Shown here in pieces: positions 44,477-52,928 of a DNA stretch of 64,000 bases. The stretch lies in contig DS999224.1 of assembly GCA_000156295.1 (NCBI GenBank), positions 206,017 through 270,016 on the forward strand, given 5' to 3'. The first letter of the stretch is position 1, and each line of letters starts with the position of its first letter. The position numbers were made by a program, and so were the translations under genes. The DNA comes from a marine gamma proteobacterium HTCC2148 (GTDB lineage: Bacteria; Pseudomonadota; Gammaproteobacteria; Pseudomonadales; Halieaceae). Below the pieces are notes generated by a model. The model made no database searches and was not told where the DNA came from. It saw nothing but the letters and a program-made list of their open reading frames with translations.

Positions 44477-45637
44477 ATGTCGGTCAATATTAACCTGCCC
44501 CGCATTTTGCGGGTCGGGGCGGGTGCCAGTGATCACCTGGCATCTACCCTGAAGCACTTGGGCTTGTCGCGGCCGCTGCTGGTCACCGACCCCTTTATGC
44601 GGGAATGTGGCTATGCCGATCGCGTTGTCAGTGGCCTGGACGCCGCGGGAATTGCGCATGGAGTATTTGCCGAATGTGTGCCCGATCCCACCACCGATAG
44701 CGTGGGCCAGGGCTTGGCTGCACTCGCAGCAGGCAGTTACGACTGCCTGGTCGCCCTGGGCGGTGGCAGTTCTATCGATACGGCCAAGGCTGTGGCCGCT
44801 ATGGCTGATCGCGATGGTCCCATGCGCGATTACAAGGTGCCACACCTGATAGACACCGGGCTGCCGGTCATTGCGATTCCCACAACCGCGGGAACGGGCT
44901 CTGAGGCCACCCATGCGGCGGTGATTACTGATTCAGAAACCAGTGAAAAAATGCTTTGTTCCGGCTTGGGTCTGATGCCGATTGCGGCGCTGGTTGATTT
45001 CGAGCTGACCTTGACGATGCCTTACCGGTTAACCGCCGATACCGGCATAGACAGTTTATGTCACGCGCTGGAAGCTTATGTCAGTCGCAAGGCGAATCCA
45101 TTTACTGACGGCGTTGCACTGACTGCGATGAGCACCATTTACCGCAACATTCACACCGCTTGCGTCGAGCCAGATAACCGTGCCGCCCGAGAAGCAATGA
45201 TGTTGGCGGCAACTCAGGGAGGAATCGCCTTTTCCAATGCCTCCGTGACCTTGATTCATGGCATGAGTCGGCCGATTGGCGGCCTTTTTCATGTTCCCCA
45301 TGGACTCAGTAATGCAATGTTGCTTCCCGAGGTGACGGCCTGGTCGGTAGGGTCAGCCCCCGGTCGGTATGCTGCGGCCACGCGGGCGATGGGTCTGGCA
45401 GGAAACGGTGATTCCGATTCGGTGGCCCTGGTGAAGTTGACTGATGGCCTGCGGCAATTAAATGCTGATCTTTCGGTACCTACGCCGGGTGAATTTGGAA
45501 TTGACGAGGCAGTCTGGGCTGATTCGTTGCAACTGATGGCGGAGCAGGCCCTGGCGTCTGGCTCTCCCGGGAATAATCCTCGGATACCTGAGGCCGGCGA
45601 GATCGTTGAACTTTATCAACGGGTTTGGGCGGGGTGA
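44477..45637 (+). CDS. iron-containing alcohol dehydrogenase
   Basis: Group III Fe-dependent dehydrogenase, 386 residues. ALGGGSSIDTAKAVAAM is the dinucleotide-binding part, and TTAGTGSEATHAAVI is the family motif. The metal-binding half includes DTGIDSLCHALEAYVSRKAN and HVPHGLSNAMLLPEV with the ligand histidines. Substrate uncertain: short-chain alcohols, or maleylacetate or lactaldehyde-type relatives. AGGAG lies seven bases before the ATG. Confidence 0.92.
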   Translation: MSVNINLPRILRVGAGASDHLASTLKHLGLSRPLLVTDPFMRECGYADRVVSGLDAAGIAHGVFAECVPDPTTDSVGQGLAALAAGSYDCLVALGGGSSIDTAKAVAAMADRDGPMRDYKVPHLIDTGLPVIAIPTTAGTGSEATHAAVITDSETSEKMLCSGLGLMPIAALVDFELTLTMPYRLTADTGIDSLCHALEAYVSRKANPFTDGVALTAMSTIYRNIHTACVEPDNRAAREAMMLAATQGGIAFSNASVTLIHGMSRPIGGLFHVPHGLSNAMLLPEVTAWSVGSAPGRYAAATRAMGLAGNGDSDSVALVKLTDGLRQLNADLSVPTPGEFGIDEAVWADSLQLMAEQALASGSPGNNPRIPEAGEIVELYQRVWAG

Positions 45638-45735
45638 TGAGCTAAAAACTCCCCTCCCGCGCTTACAATGAAATCTTCGATTGATTACACTTAAGCAAGT
45701 CCCTTCCAGTCATTACCAAAGCGGTTCCTCAAGCT

Positions 45736-46536
45736 ATGAAACGTGTAGTATTCAATCAGAAAGGCGGGGTCGGCAAGACCAGCATTACCTGTAACCTGGC
45801 AGCGATTGGCGCGAGCATGGGATATCGAACACTGGTCATCGACCTGGACGTTCAGGGTAATACAACCCACTACCTTGTCGGTGAAATTGATGCCGATGCT
45901 TATCCGGCGGAAGCCCAGGGCGTGGCTGGTTTGTTCAAGCAGACGGTCGGTTCGCGGCGTATGCAGAAAAACCCTGATTCCTTCGTCTGGGAAACTCCTT
46001 ACGAAAATCTTTACCTGATGCCCTCCAGCCCGGTGCTGTCTGATTTGGAAAAAGAACTGGAGTCGCGCTATAAAATTTTCAAGTTGCGCGACGCGCTGGA
46101 AAAATTAGAAGACGAGTACGATCGCATTTATATCGATACCCCCCCTAATTTTAATTTTTATTCCAAGTCGGCTCTCATTGCTGCAGATTCGGTACTGGTG
46201 CCGTTCGATTGCGACAGCTTCGCTCGCCAAAGTCTGTATTCGCTAATGGACAATCTTGCTGAGTTGCAAGAAGACCACAACCCTGACCTGGGGGTTGAGG
46301 GCATTGTGATCAATCAGTTCAACTCTCAGGCGCGCTTGCCCGGAGAGCTGGTGGCCGAGCTGAAAGAGGAGGGCTACCCGGTGTTTGATACTTATCTGAA
46401 CACCTCGGTTAAAATGAAGGAATCTCATCGGGAGCACAGGCCGTTGATCGATATGGCCCCCAGCCACAAGCTCACCGGGCAATTCCTGGACTTGCACGTT
46501 GAGCTGGAGAAGACCGCAGCGAAAGCTGCTGCCTGA
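45736..46536 (+). CDS. orphan ParA-family ATPase
   Basis: Protein of 266 residues with the deviant Walker A NQKGGVGKTSITCNLA, Walker A' VIDLDVQGNTTHYLVG and Walker B YDRIYIDTPPN. ParA-type ATPases move plasmids, chromosomes or protein clusters. No parB or centromere-like repeat is visible beside it, and the gene stands alone, so it is an orphan chromosomal ParA-like protein whose cargo is unknown. Confidence 0.9.
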   Translation: MKRVVFNQKGGVGKTSITCNLAAIGASMGYRTLVIDLDVQGNTTHYLVGEIDADAYPAEAQGVAGLFKQTVGSRRMQKNPDSFVWETPYENLYLMPSSPVLSDLEKELESRYKIFKLRDALEKLEDEYDRIYIDTPPNFNFYSKSALIAADSVLVPFDCDSFARQSLYSLMDNLAELQEDHNPDLGVEGIVINQFNSQARLPGELVAELKEEGYPVFDTYLNTSVKMKESHREHRPLIDMAPSHKLTGQFLDLHVELEKTAAKAAA

Positions 46537-46663
46537 GTTCAGGCGCAAGCCCCCAAGCCAGTAGGAAGTCCTTTAATGCCTTATGCGGACGCTTCGGCGC
46601 GGCATATCTATATAAACTTCAGTTATTTGTAAACCCGGTTTTGATTCTTTAAAGTTCTTACCC

Positions 46664-47317
46664 GTGACTATTATGAGAACAGTGTCCGCAATGGATTTGG
46701 ACCTAGACAGCGTTAATGCTTCACTGCGCGATGCAAGCGCCAGTGACATCGTACGCTGGGCCCTGAGTTTGCAGGCAAAAACTATAGCCACTACCAGTAT
46801 GGGCAAAAATGCGGCGGTTATGCTGCATTTGGTGAGCGAGGTGGACAAACGGGTCCCCACTATCTGGGTCGATACCGGTTACAACCTGCGAGACACCTAC
46901 GTGGTAGCGGAGCGTTTGATTCGCGACCTGGAATTGGATATTCACGTTTACTCGCCACAGATGACCTCAGAGCGGCGCAACGCGATTATGGGCGGTGTGC
47001 CCACGGTGGACGAGGAAGAGCGCCATCAGGACTTTACCGAACAGGTCAAACTAGAGCCCTTTGCTCGCGCGCTGACTCAGTTCAGGCCGGAGATTTGGCT
47101 GACCGGTATTCGCGAAGAGGAAACGGAGCATCGCAAATCCCTGGATATCGTTTCCATGGATAACCGTGGAATCGTCAAGGTAGCCCCTATATTTAATTGG
47201 TCGGACGATGATGTAGAGACCTACATGGAGCAACACGAACTTCCTACCTGCCGCCATTATTTCGATCCTACCAAGGTACACGACGGGCGCGAGTGCGGCT
47301 TGCATACTGCAGCTTGA
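46664..47317 (+). CDS. cysH: phosphoadenylyl-sulfate reductase
   Basis: Protein of 217 residues. TTSMGKNAAVMLHLV (PP-loop), TIWVDTGYNLRDTYV, LTGIREEETEHRKSLDIV and the C-terminal ECGLH with the catalytic Cys identify CysH. It lacks the extra paired cysteines of APS reductases, so the substrate is probably PAPS. The chain ends three residues after ECGLH and the segment before it is shorter than in E. coli. The start is unsure: GTG 46664, ATG 46673 or ATG 46691. Convergent with a small membrane-peptide gene. Confidence 0.9.
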   Translation: MTIMRTVSAMDLDLDSVNASLRDASASDIVRWALSLQAKTIATTSMGKNAAVMLHLVSEVDKRVPTIWVDTGYNLRDTYVVAERLIRDLELDIHVYSPQMTSERRNAIMGGVPTVDEEERHQDFTEQVKLEPFARALTQFRPEIWLTGIREEETEHRKSLDIVSMDNRGIVKVAPIFNWSDDDVETYMEQHELPTCRHYFDPTKVHDGRECGLHTAA

Positions 47318-47331
47318 TCGTAAGCCGGGGG

Positions 47332-47463
47332 TTAGCCCATGGTGGCTCCTATCGCGATTGCCATGATCGCAGTGGCCACTACGAAGCCGGCAACGACAGC
47401 GAATAAGCTGCGCATGGCTTTCTTGTCGGCGACAGTGTCTTCTTCCAGAATGTGTTGAGTCAT
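47332..47463 (-). CDS. 43-residue single-span membrane peptide
   Basis: An ATG with a strong ribosome site (AAGGAAG, six bases upstream) opens a 43-codon frame. It begins with an acidic then basic stretch (QHILEEDTVADKKAMR) and continues into one hydrophobic helix (SLFAVVAGFVVATAIMAIAI), ending GATMG. The composition and the ribosome site are those of a real small membrane protein. It is too short for usual gene finders. It faces cysH (15 bases between stops), and the tail is Gly/Ala-rich. Confidence 0.65.
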   Translation of the reverse strand: MTQHILEEDTVADKKAMRSLFAVVAGFVVATAIMAIAIGATMG

Positions 47464-47584
47464 TGTTTACTTCCTTTTTTGGAATTAAGCAGAAACAGGT
47501 TTCCCGCATGTCAGCCTGCCTCTGCTCAGACACTGCTGCATTGACCTGGATCAAACTGGGTTATACTGAGGATGGAGGCAGCGT

Positions 47585-48787
47585 ATGACGTACCAATGGG
47601 CAGTCAGGTTTACTGGCAGCAATGCCCCTGGCTGGGGGCGTAGATTCGCTTATAGCCTGCTATTCTTGCTACTTACCGCTTGTGGCAGCTTTTCACCGTC
47701 AACCCAGCTTTTATCTGAACTTCCACCCCTTCAATATCAGGGCGAGTCCCTTGAGCTTGAACAGGTCAAACTGCGTGCCCCGACCCCGGACCTGTTAGCG
47801 CTGGATGAGGAAATGCTGGATTTTGTTCACAGGTACACCGCGGGTATTAATTCTCGGCGCCAGCGTTTACACACCCTGCACCGGGCGGTAGGTGGTTCGG
47901 CAACCCTGGGTCTTGAATACGACCCATTTGCCGGAGGTACAGCTTTGGAGGCATTTCACAGCCAGTCTGCTAACTGCCTGTCATACGCCAATCTATTTAT
48001 CGCACTGGCTCGCGAGGTGGGACTTGATGCGCGTTACCAGTGGGTAGACGTGCGCCCAAGCTGGACGCGGATGGGAGAGAGAGTTGCGGTGCGCCTGCAC
48101 GTGAACGCCTCGGTTCAAGTGTCGGCCAGAGATCGCTACATGGTGGATCTGGACCCGCTGCCAGCCAGGGAGATTACTGGTTCCCAGGAAATACGTGATG
48201 AAGATGCCCAGGCGCTTTATCACAGTAATATCGCTATGGATGCCTTGTCCCAGGAGGAGCTGGACCTGGCTTGGGTTCATGCCATGCGCGCCCTGCAGTT
48301 GAGCCCGCAAATGTCGCACCTGTGGGTTAACCTGGGCGTGGTCTATCGCCGGGCTGATCAGCACCAGGCGGCGGAAGCTGCGTACCTACATGCTCTTGAG
48401 GTGGACTCTTTCGATCGTTCCGCAATGAACAACCTGATGGTTTTATACGACTTGCTGGGCAGGGAGGAGGAGTATCTCTACTGGAAATCCAGAGTCGACA
48501 GCTACCGTGACATCAATCCTTTTTATCACGCCTGGTTGGGTGATCAGGCGGGTGAAGAACACGATTGGCATAAGGCTCGGGGCCATTATGAAGAAGCAGT
48601 TTCCCTAGAGCCTGAGGATTCCGAACTGTTGTTTTCTCTGGGTATTATTCACCGTGAATTGGGGCAACCCAAGGCCGCCCTGCGCTATCTGGGCAAAGCT
48701 ATGAGTAAGGCCACGCTGTTTAAAGAGCATGAAATTTACCGGGCTGAATATGACAGGATCAATCGTTCGTTAGCCGCGGCTCAGTAG
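47585..48787 (+). CDS. transglutaminase-like/TPR lipoprotein
   Basis: Protein of 400 residues with a lipoprotein signal (YSLLFLLLTAC). Residues about 100-200 hold a transglutaminase-like core: Cys in SANCLSYANLFIALAREVGL, His in VRLHVNAS, Asp in YMVDLDPL. From about 210 on there are TPR units (LWVNLGVVYRRADQHQAAEA, ELLFSLGIIHRELGQPKAAL). Likely anchored in the outer membrane. GGAGG lies five bases before ATG. Function unknown. Confidence 0.85.
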   Translation: MTYQWAVRFTGSNAPGWGRRFAYSLLFLLLTACGSFSPSTQLLSELPPLQYQGESLELEQVKLRAPTPDLLALDEEMLDFVHRYTAGINSRRQRLHTLHRAVGGSATLGLEYDPFAGGTALEAFHSQSANCLSYANLFIALAREVGLDARYQWVDVRPSWTRMGERVAVRLHVNASVQVSARDRYMVDLDPLPAREITGSQEIRDEDAQALYHSNIAMDALSQEELDLAWVHAMRALQLSPQMSHLWVNLGVVYRRADQHQAAEAAYLHALEVDSFDRSAMNNLMVLYDLLGREEEYLYWKSRVDSYRDINPFYHAWLGDQAGEEHDWHKARGHYEEAVSLEPEDSELLFSLGIIHRELGQPKAALRYLGKAMSKATLFKEHEIYRAEYDRINRSLAAAQ

Positions 48788-48796
48788 TGATTTTGG

Positions 48797-49183
48797 CTAG
48801 CGTGGCGAGACTCGGATATAGCAACGTTTGTTTTTTTTGCCGGTAATCCCCGACAGCAAGTCCGTCAGCTTCATTTTCCAACCGTACTTGCGTTGCAAGG
48901 CCTTGAGGGCCTGTGCTTCATCTTCCCTGGTCTCCAACAGATAGGCATCAGCCTCGAACTCCTCACCGGTGACCCGGCCGGTGACCGTGCAACTGGCAAT
49001 GCTGGCATCGGTGAAATTTCGCAGGCGCTTAACTTTGCCGGCATTTCCCGCCGAAAATATGTAGTAATCGCCATCGAGCGGGGCGAACCAGACAGGGGTC
49101 GCGACATACTCGCCGGACTTTTTCCGGGTAGCGAAACTCATGTATTCTTCCGCTTCAAACTGCTTGATCTGCTGTGCCTTCAT
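48797..49183 (-). CDS. PNPOx-fold (pyridoxamine oxidase-like) protein
   Basis: About 128 residues from ATG 49183 (GGAAAC about ten bases upstream). YMSFATRKKSGEYVATPVWF and YYIFSAGNAGKVKRLRNF are typical of the split-barrel flavin-binding fold of the pyridoxamine 5'-phosphate oxidase-related or F420-dependent class. The C-terminus KNKRCYIRVSP closes the barrel. Cofactor and substrate unknown. An open frame reaches 16 codons further upstream. Confidence 0.85.
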   Translation of the reverse strand: MKAQQIKQFEAEEYMSFATRKKSGEYVATPVWFAPLDGDYYIFSAGNAGKVKRLRNFTDASIASCTVTGRVTGEEFEADAYLLETREDEAQALKALQRKYGWKMKLTDLLSGITGKKNKRCYIRVSPR

Positions 49184-49287
49184 GGTTGATGCTGTTTCCT
49201 GAGTGCAATGGCCGTTGGCCCTTGCCGCCATTAAAGCGGCAAAGCAATGTGGTCACAATAGATTGAGGCGTAAACGAGGAAATAAGT

Positions 49288-50232
49288 ATGAGTGATTTTG
49301 GGTCCGGGACCAGCACCAGTGAAGTAATTGAGGGAGTTGACCTGAAAGGTAAATGTGCCCTGGTAACAGGTGCCTCATCCGGCCTTGGGGTAGAGACATC
49401 TCGCAGCCTAGCCAGCGCAGGTGCTGCAGTGATCATGGTGGCACGGGATGCTTCAAAGCTGGATACCGCAGTGGCCCAGGTGAGAGCGTCGGTGCCTGAC
49501 GCACAGCTGGATACCGCCTTGCTCGACCTGGCGGACCTGGAGAGTGTGCGCGCAGGCGCGCAGACCATTCTGGCAAAGTGTCCGTCCATACAATTACTGA
49601 TCAATAATGCCGGTGTCATGGCTTGTCCGTTGATGCGAACGGCTCAGGGCTTTGAAATGCAGTTGGGCACTAATCACGTTGGACATTTTTTGCTGACTTG
49701 CATGCTTGCCCCGGCGCTGGTCGCTGGCGCTCCGGCACGAGTAGTAAACCTGAGCTCCGCTGGTCACCGATTTAGTGCCATGGACCTGGACGACCCAAAT
49801 TATCACCGCCGAGATTATGAAAAGTGGCAGGCTTATGGTCAGTCAAAAACAGCTAATGCACTGTTTTCCGTAGGTTTGGATCAGCGATTGCAGGGCCAGG
49901 GGGTGCGCTCTTTTGCTGTGCACCCGGGCATGATTATGACCGAGCTAAGTCGCCATATGGACCCGTCAGATATGGAGATAATCCTCGCGGGTCGGAATAT
50001 TGAGGATATTGGCTTCAAGACGGTAGAACAGGGCTCGGCCACCAGTGTCTGGGCAGCAACTTCCCAGGACCTGGATGGACTGGGTGGCCTTTACCTGGAA
50101 GATTGCCATATTGCCGAACCAGCAACTCCCGATAACGAGGCTGGAATCGAGTCCTATGCCTTGGATCCCGTCACTGCCGACAAGTTATGGCAGTTGTCGG
50201 AAGACATGGTGGGCGAGAATTTCAATTTCTGA
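49288..50232 (+). CDS. short-chain dehydrogenase/reductase
   Basis: Protein of 314 residues with the SDR cofactor motif VTGASSGLGVETSRSL, the INNAGVMACPL strand-4 motif and catalytic Ser and Tyr-x3-Lys (LSSAGHRF; YGQSKTANALF). The length and the SAGHRF/YGQSK pattern resemble retinol dehydrogenase or WWOX-like oxidoreductases; substrate unknown. GAGGAA precedes ATG. The SYLF gene follows after 16 bases. Confidence 0.92.
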   Translation: MSDFGSGTSTSEVIEGVDLKGKCALVTGASSGLGVETSRSLASAGAAVIMVARDASKLDTAVAQVRASVPDAQLDTALLDLADLESVRAGAQTILAKCPSIQLLINNAGVMACPLMRTAQGFEMQLGTNHVGHFLLTCMLAPALVAGAPARVVNLSSAGHRFSAMDLDDPNYHRRDYEKWQAYGQSKTANALFSVGLDQRLQGQGVRSFAVHPGMIMTELSRHMDPSDMEIILAGRNIEDIGFKTVEQGSATSVWAATSQDLDGLGGLYLEDCHIAEPATPDNEAGIESYALDPVTADKLWQLSEDMVGENFNF

Positions 50233-50248
50233 TCAACAGCAGCAATTT

Positions 50249-50788
50249 ATGCGCCTGATCTCGCAAACGGGCCTGGTTATTTGCCTGGCGCTGCTCTCAG
50301 TTCTATCGAGAGCGGATTCAGTGGAGGAGCTTAATGCCAAGGCTCTCAATGCTCTGGACTTTCTGAGTGGTCAGGTTGAGGGTGTTGAGGTCTACCTCAG
50401 TAATGCTGCTGGAGTGTTGGTCTTTCCCAACATCGTGAAAGTGGGTTTTGGCAGTGGCGGGCAGTACGGGGAGGGAGTACTTCTGGTTGAGCAAAAGCCA
50501 GATGCTTACTACTCCAGAGCCGGAGCTACTTTTGGCCTGCAGTTGGGGACTCCGTTCAAGTCTGAAGTGATTGTTTTTGTCACCGAGCAAGCGCTGGCTG
50601 AATTTCGTCAGCGACGCGGGTTTGAAGTAGGCATCGATGGCAGCGTGGCATTGGTGACGATGGAGGCTGTTGCCACTTTGTTTACGGGGCAGATGAACGA
50701 CCCCGTTGTGGGCTTTATATTTTCTAACGAAGGGTTGATGTCGAACCTGAGTCTTGAGGGAGCCAAAATTACTAAACTGGCCCGTTGA
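50249..50788 (+). CDS. SYLF/YSC84-domain secreted protein
   Basis: Protein of 179 residues from ATG 50249 with a signal peptide (ISQTGLVICLALLSVLSRA). AGVLVFPNIVKVGFGSGGQY, YYSRAGATFGLQLGTPFKSE and EVGIDGSVALVTMEAVATL follow the SYLF lipid-binding domain pattern. Bacterial members are periplasmic or lipid-associated. The domain binds phosphoinositides in eukaryotes, so here it may bind membrane lipids. Confidence 0.82.
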   Translation: MRLISQTGLVICLALLSVLSRADSVEELNAKALNALDFLSGQVEGVEVYLSNAAGVLVFPNIVKVGFGSGGQYGEGVLLVEQKPDAYYSRAGATFGLQLGTPFKSEVIVFVTEQALAEFRQRRGFEVGIDGSVALVTMEAVATLFTGQMNDPVVGFIFSNEGLMSNLSLEGAKITKLAR

Positions 50789-50948
50789 TACGAGATTAAA
50801 ATTGACACAAAAATCGCTGTTTTGGGTGCTGCTCTGGCTGCCCTGTCGCTCCTTTTAACTGCTGTTTCTCGGATGCCGGGTGTTTTCGCACATGACGGCA
50901 TCTTTCGCTTGAGTTATCCTCCGCGCCTCGCACTCTGGAGAAATTAAT

Positions 50949-52346
50949 ATGTCTGAATTTACTACTGTGGTCGCCGCTCTCAAGGGTGAGCTCGCTGTGG
51001 GTTCGCAGGTTATGGTTAAGGGCTGGTTGCGCAGCAAGCGCGATTCCAAGGCGGGCATTTCTTTCCTTGCGGTGCACGACGGTACAGCTTTCGATGCAAT
51101 TCAGGCGGTCGTGCCCAGTGACCTGGACAATTACGAGTCGGAAGTTTTGAAACTCTCTACCGGCTGCGCGGTAGTGGTCTGCGGAGAACTGGTTGAGTCG
51201 CAGGGCAAGGGTCAAAGCGTGGAAATTCAGGCGACCGAGGTAGAGGTCGTGGGCTGGGTGGATGATGCCGAAACCTACCCCATTGCGAAAAAACGCCACA
51301 CCTTTGAATATTTGCGCACCCAAGCCCATTTGCGCCCGCGGACCAACACTTTCGGTGCAATCACCCGGGTTCGAACTACCCTGGCCAATGCCATCCATAA
51401 CTATTTTCACGACAACGACTTTAACTGGATTAACACGCCTATCTTGACAGGCAGCGACTGCGAGGGAGCAGGGGAGTTGTTTCGGGTGAGCACGCTGGAC
51501 TTTGCCAATCTGCCGCTGGACGGCAAGGGCGGTGTCAATTTTGAGGAAGATTTCTTCGCAGGCGAATCCTTCCTGACAGTATCTGGGCAGCTGGAAGTTG
51601 AGTCCTATTGCCTGGCGATGAGTAAGGTATATACCTTCGGTCCGACCTTCAGGGCAGAAAACTCCAATACCAGCCGTCATCTGGCGGAATTCTGGATGGT
51701 TGAGCCCGAGATCGCGTTTGCTGACCTGAACGACGATGCCGACCTGGCCGAGTCACTGCTCAAGCACGTGTTCACCCGTATTCTGGAGGAGCGCGAGGAC
51801 GATATGGCGTTCTTTCAGCAGCGTATCGACAAAACGGTTATCGATCGTTTGCGTGCTGTTATCGACAATAACTTTGAGCGCATGGACTACTCGGAGGCGA
51901 TCACCATCCTGAAGAAATCCGGCAAGAAGTTTGAATATCCGGTGGAGTGGGGTGTTGACATGGCATCCGAGCACGAACGTTTCCTCGCGGAGGAGCATGT
52001 TGGGCGTCCGGTGGTGGTGATGAACTATCCCAAGGACATTAAAGCGTTCTACATGCGTTTGAACGATGACGAAAAAACGGTAGCCGCGATGGACGTGCTG
52101 GCTCCGGGTATTGGTGAAATTATCGGTGGTAGCCAACGGGAAGAGCGTCTGGATGTGCTTGATGCCCGCATGGATGAGCATTTGCGCGAGGAGCTCTGGT
52201 GGTACCGTGATTTGCGTCGTTACGGCACGGTTCCCCATGCTGGCTTTGGCCTTGGCTTCGAGCGTCTGCTCAATTACGTGACCGGTATGGAGAATGTCCG
52301 TGATGCGATTCCGTTTCCGCGAACTCCCGGAAACGCTGACTTCTAG
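50949..52346 (+). CDS. asnS: asparaginyl-tRNA synthetase
   Basis: Class IIb synthetase of 465 residues. It has an N-terminal anticodon-binding OB domain ([20 protein letters not shown]), motif 2 [20 protein letters not shown] and motif 3 [20 protein letters not shown] plus [11 protein letters not shown]. It charges tRNA-Asn directly with asparagine. Start at ATG 50949 after GGAG. Confidence 0.97.
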   Translation: MSEFTTVVAALKGELAVGSQVMVKGWLRSKRDSKAGISFLAVHDGTAFDAIQAVVPSDLDNYESEVLKLSTGCAVVVCGELVESQGKGQSVEIQATEVEVVGWVDDAETYPIAKKRHTFEYLRTQAHLRPRTNTFGAITRVRTTLANAIHNYFHDNDFNWINTPILTGSDCEGAGELFRVSTLDFANLPLDGKGGVNFEEDFFAGESFLTVSGQLEVESYCLAMSKVYTFGPTFRAENSNTSRHLAEFWMVEPEIAFADLNDDADLAESLLKHVFTRILEEREDDMAFFQQRIDKTVIDRLRAVIDNNFERMDYSEAITILKKSGKKFEYPVEWGVDMASEHERFLAEEHVGRPVVVMNYPKDIKAFYMRLNDDEKTVAAMDVLAPGIGEIIGGSQREERLDVLDARMDEHLREELWWYRDLRRYGTVPHAGFGLGFERLLNYVTGMENVRDAIPFPRTPGNADF

Positions 52347-52594
52347 TCGCGACTTAATCAATAAACTGAGATGAGTCCCGGGGAGGGAAGTGCCCCTCCG
52401 GGGCAGTCTTGCCTGTCACCAATAACCTCTTCATCCGACCAAAAATGGGGAATTAGCTCAAATTTTGAGCAAAATTGTGAATTATTGCCTGTTATTTAAG
52501 CAATGGGCAGCGCGTCGTGGGCCATACTGAAAGAGAAATCCGATAAAGAGACGCTTGGACACTGGCAAGGATGCTGGCGTACCGAGGTAGGGAA
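52347..52594. promoter_or_regulatory. intergenic region with a dyad operator-like site
   Basis: After asnS there is a GC-rich imperfect inverted repeat (about 52377-52402, CCCGGGGAGGG facing CCCCTCCGGGG), terminator-like but without a T run. At 52456-52470 there is a perfect dyad, GCTCAAATTTTGAGC, of a size usual for dimeric repressors. I saw no clear promoter boxes. Confidence 0.4.
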
Positions 52595-52912
52595 ATGAAG
52601 CGCGCACAGACCAACGCAGAGGTTCAGATAGGCGAGATAGCTATCGTCGATACCTTCACCAAGCTGATTTTTGGTGAAGAGGCCAGATATAGTAAGCTCG
52701 AGCTGACGATTATCCAGGCATTTCGCACTGCCGATGCAAACGTCGTACTAGACTCGCACCGGGACATGGGCACTTATCTCAGGGCCCTGGGTGTGTCTGA
52801 AATGATCAAGCTGGTGGGCGCAGTGCAAGACCAGATGACCTTGGGCAAGCCCCTGGTGGGTGCCGCCGTTACCAACAACCGCGGCACTGGGTTGAATCGC
52901 CACGCTCACTGA
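52595..52912 (+). CDS. hypothetical protein
   Basis: About 105 residues from ATG 52595, with GAGG seven bases upstream. Reads EVQIGEIAIVDTFTKLIFGE, KLELTIIQAFRTADANVVLD, RDMGTYLRALGVSEMIKLVG. Mixed alpha/beta, soluble, no signal peptide. I do not recognise the family. A palindrome lies about 125 bases upstream. It is convergent with the RNase II-type gene. Confidence 0.75.
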   Translation: MKRAQTNAEVQIGEIAIVDTFTKLIFGEEARYSKLELTIIQAFRTADANVVLDSHRDMGTYLRALGVSEMIKLVGAVQDQMTLGKPLVGAAVTNNRGTGLNRHAH

Positions 52913-52928
52913 GCCGTCTGTCCCGCTA

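Noticed and set aside
50802-50850. TTGACA at 50802 as an asnS promoter, and an 18-codon TTG frame there
   Set aside because: No -10 box at 16-18 bases and no ribosome site for the short frame.
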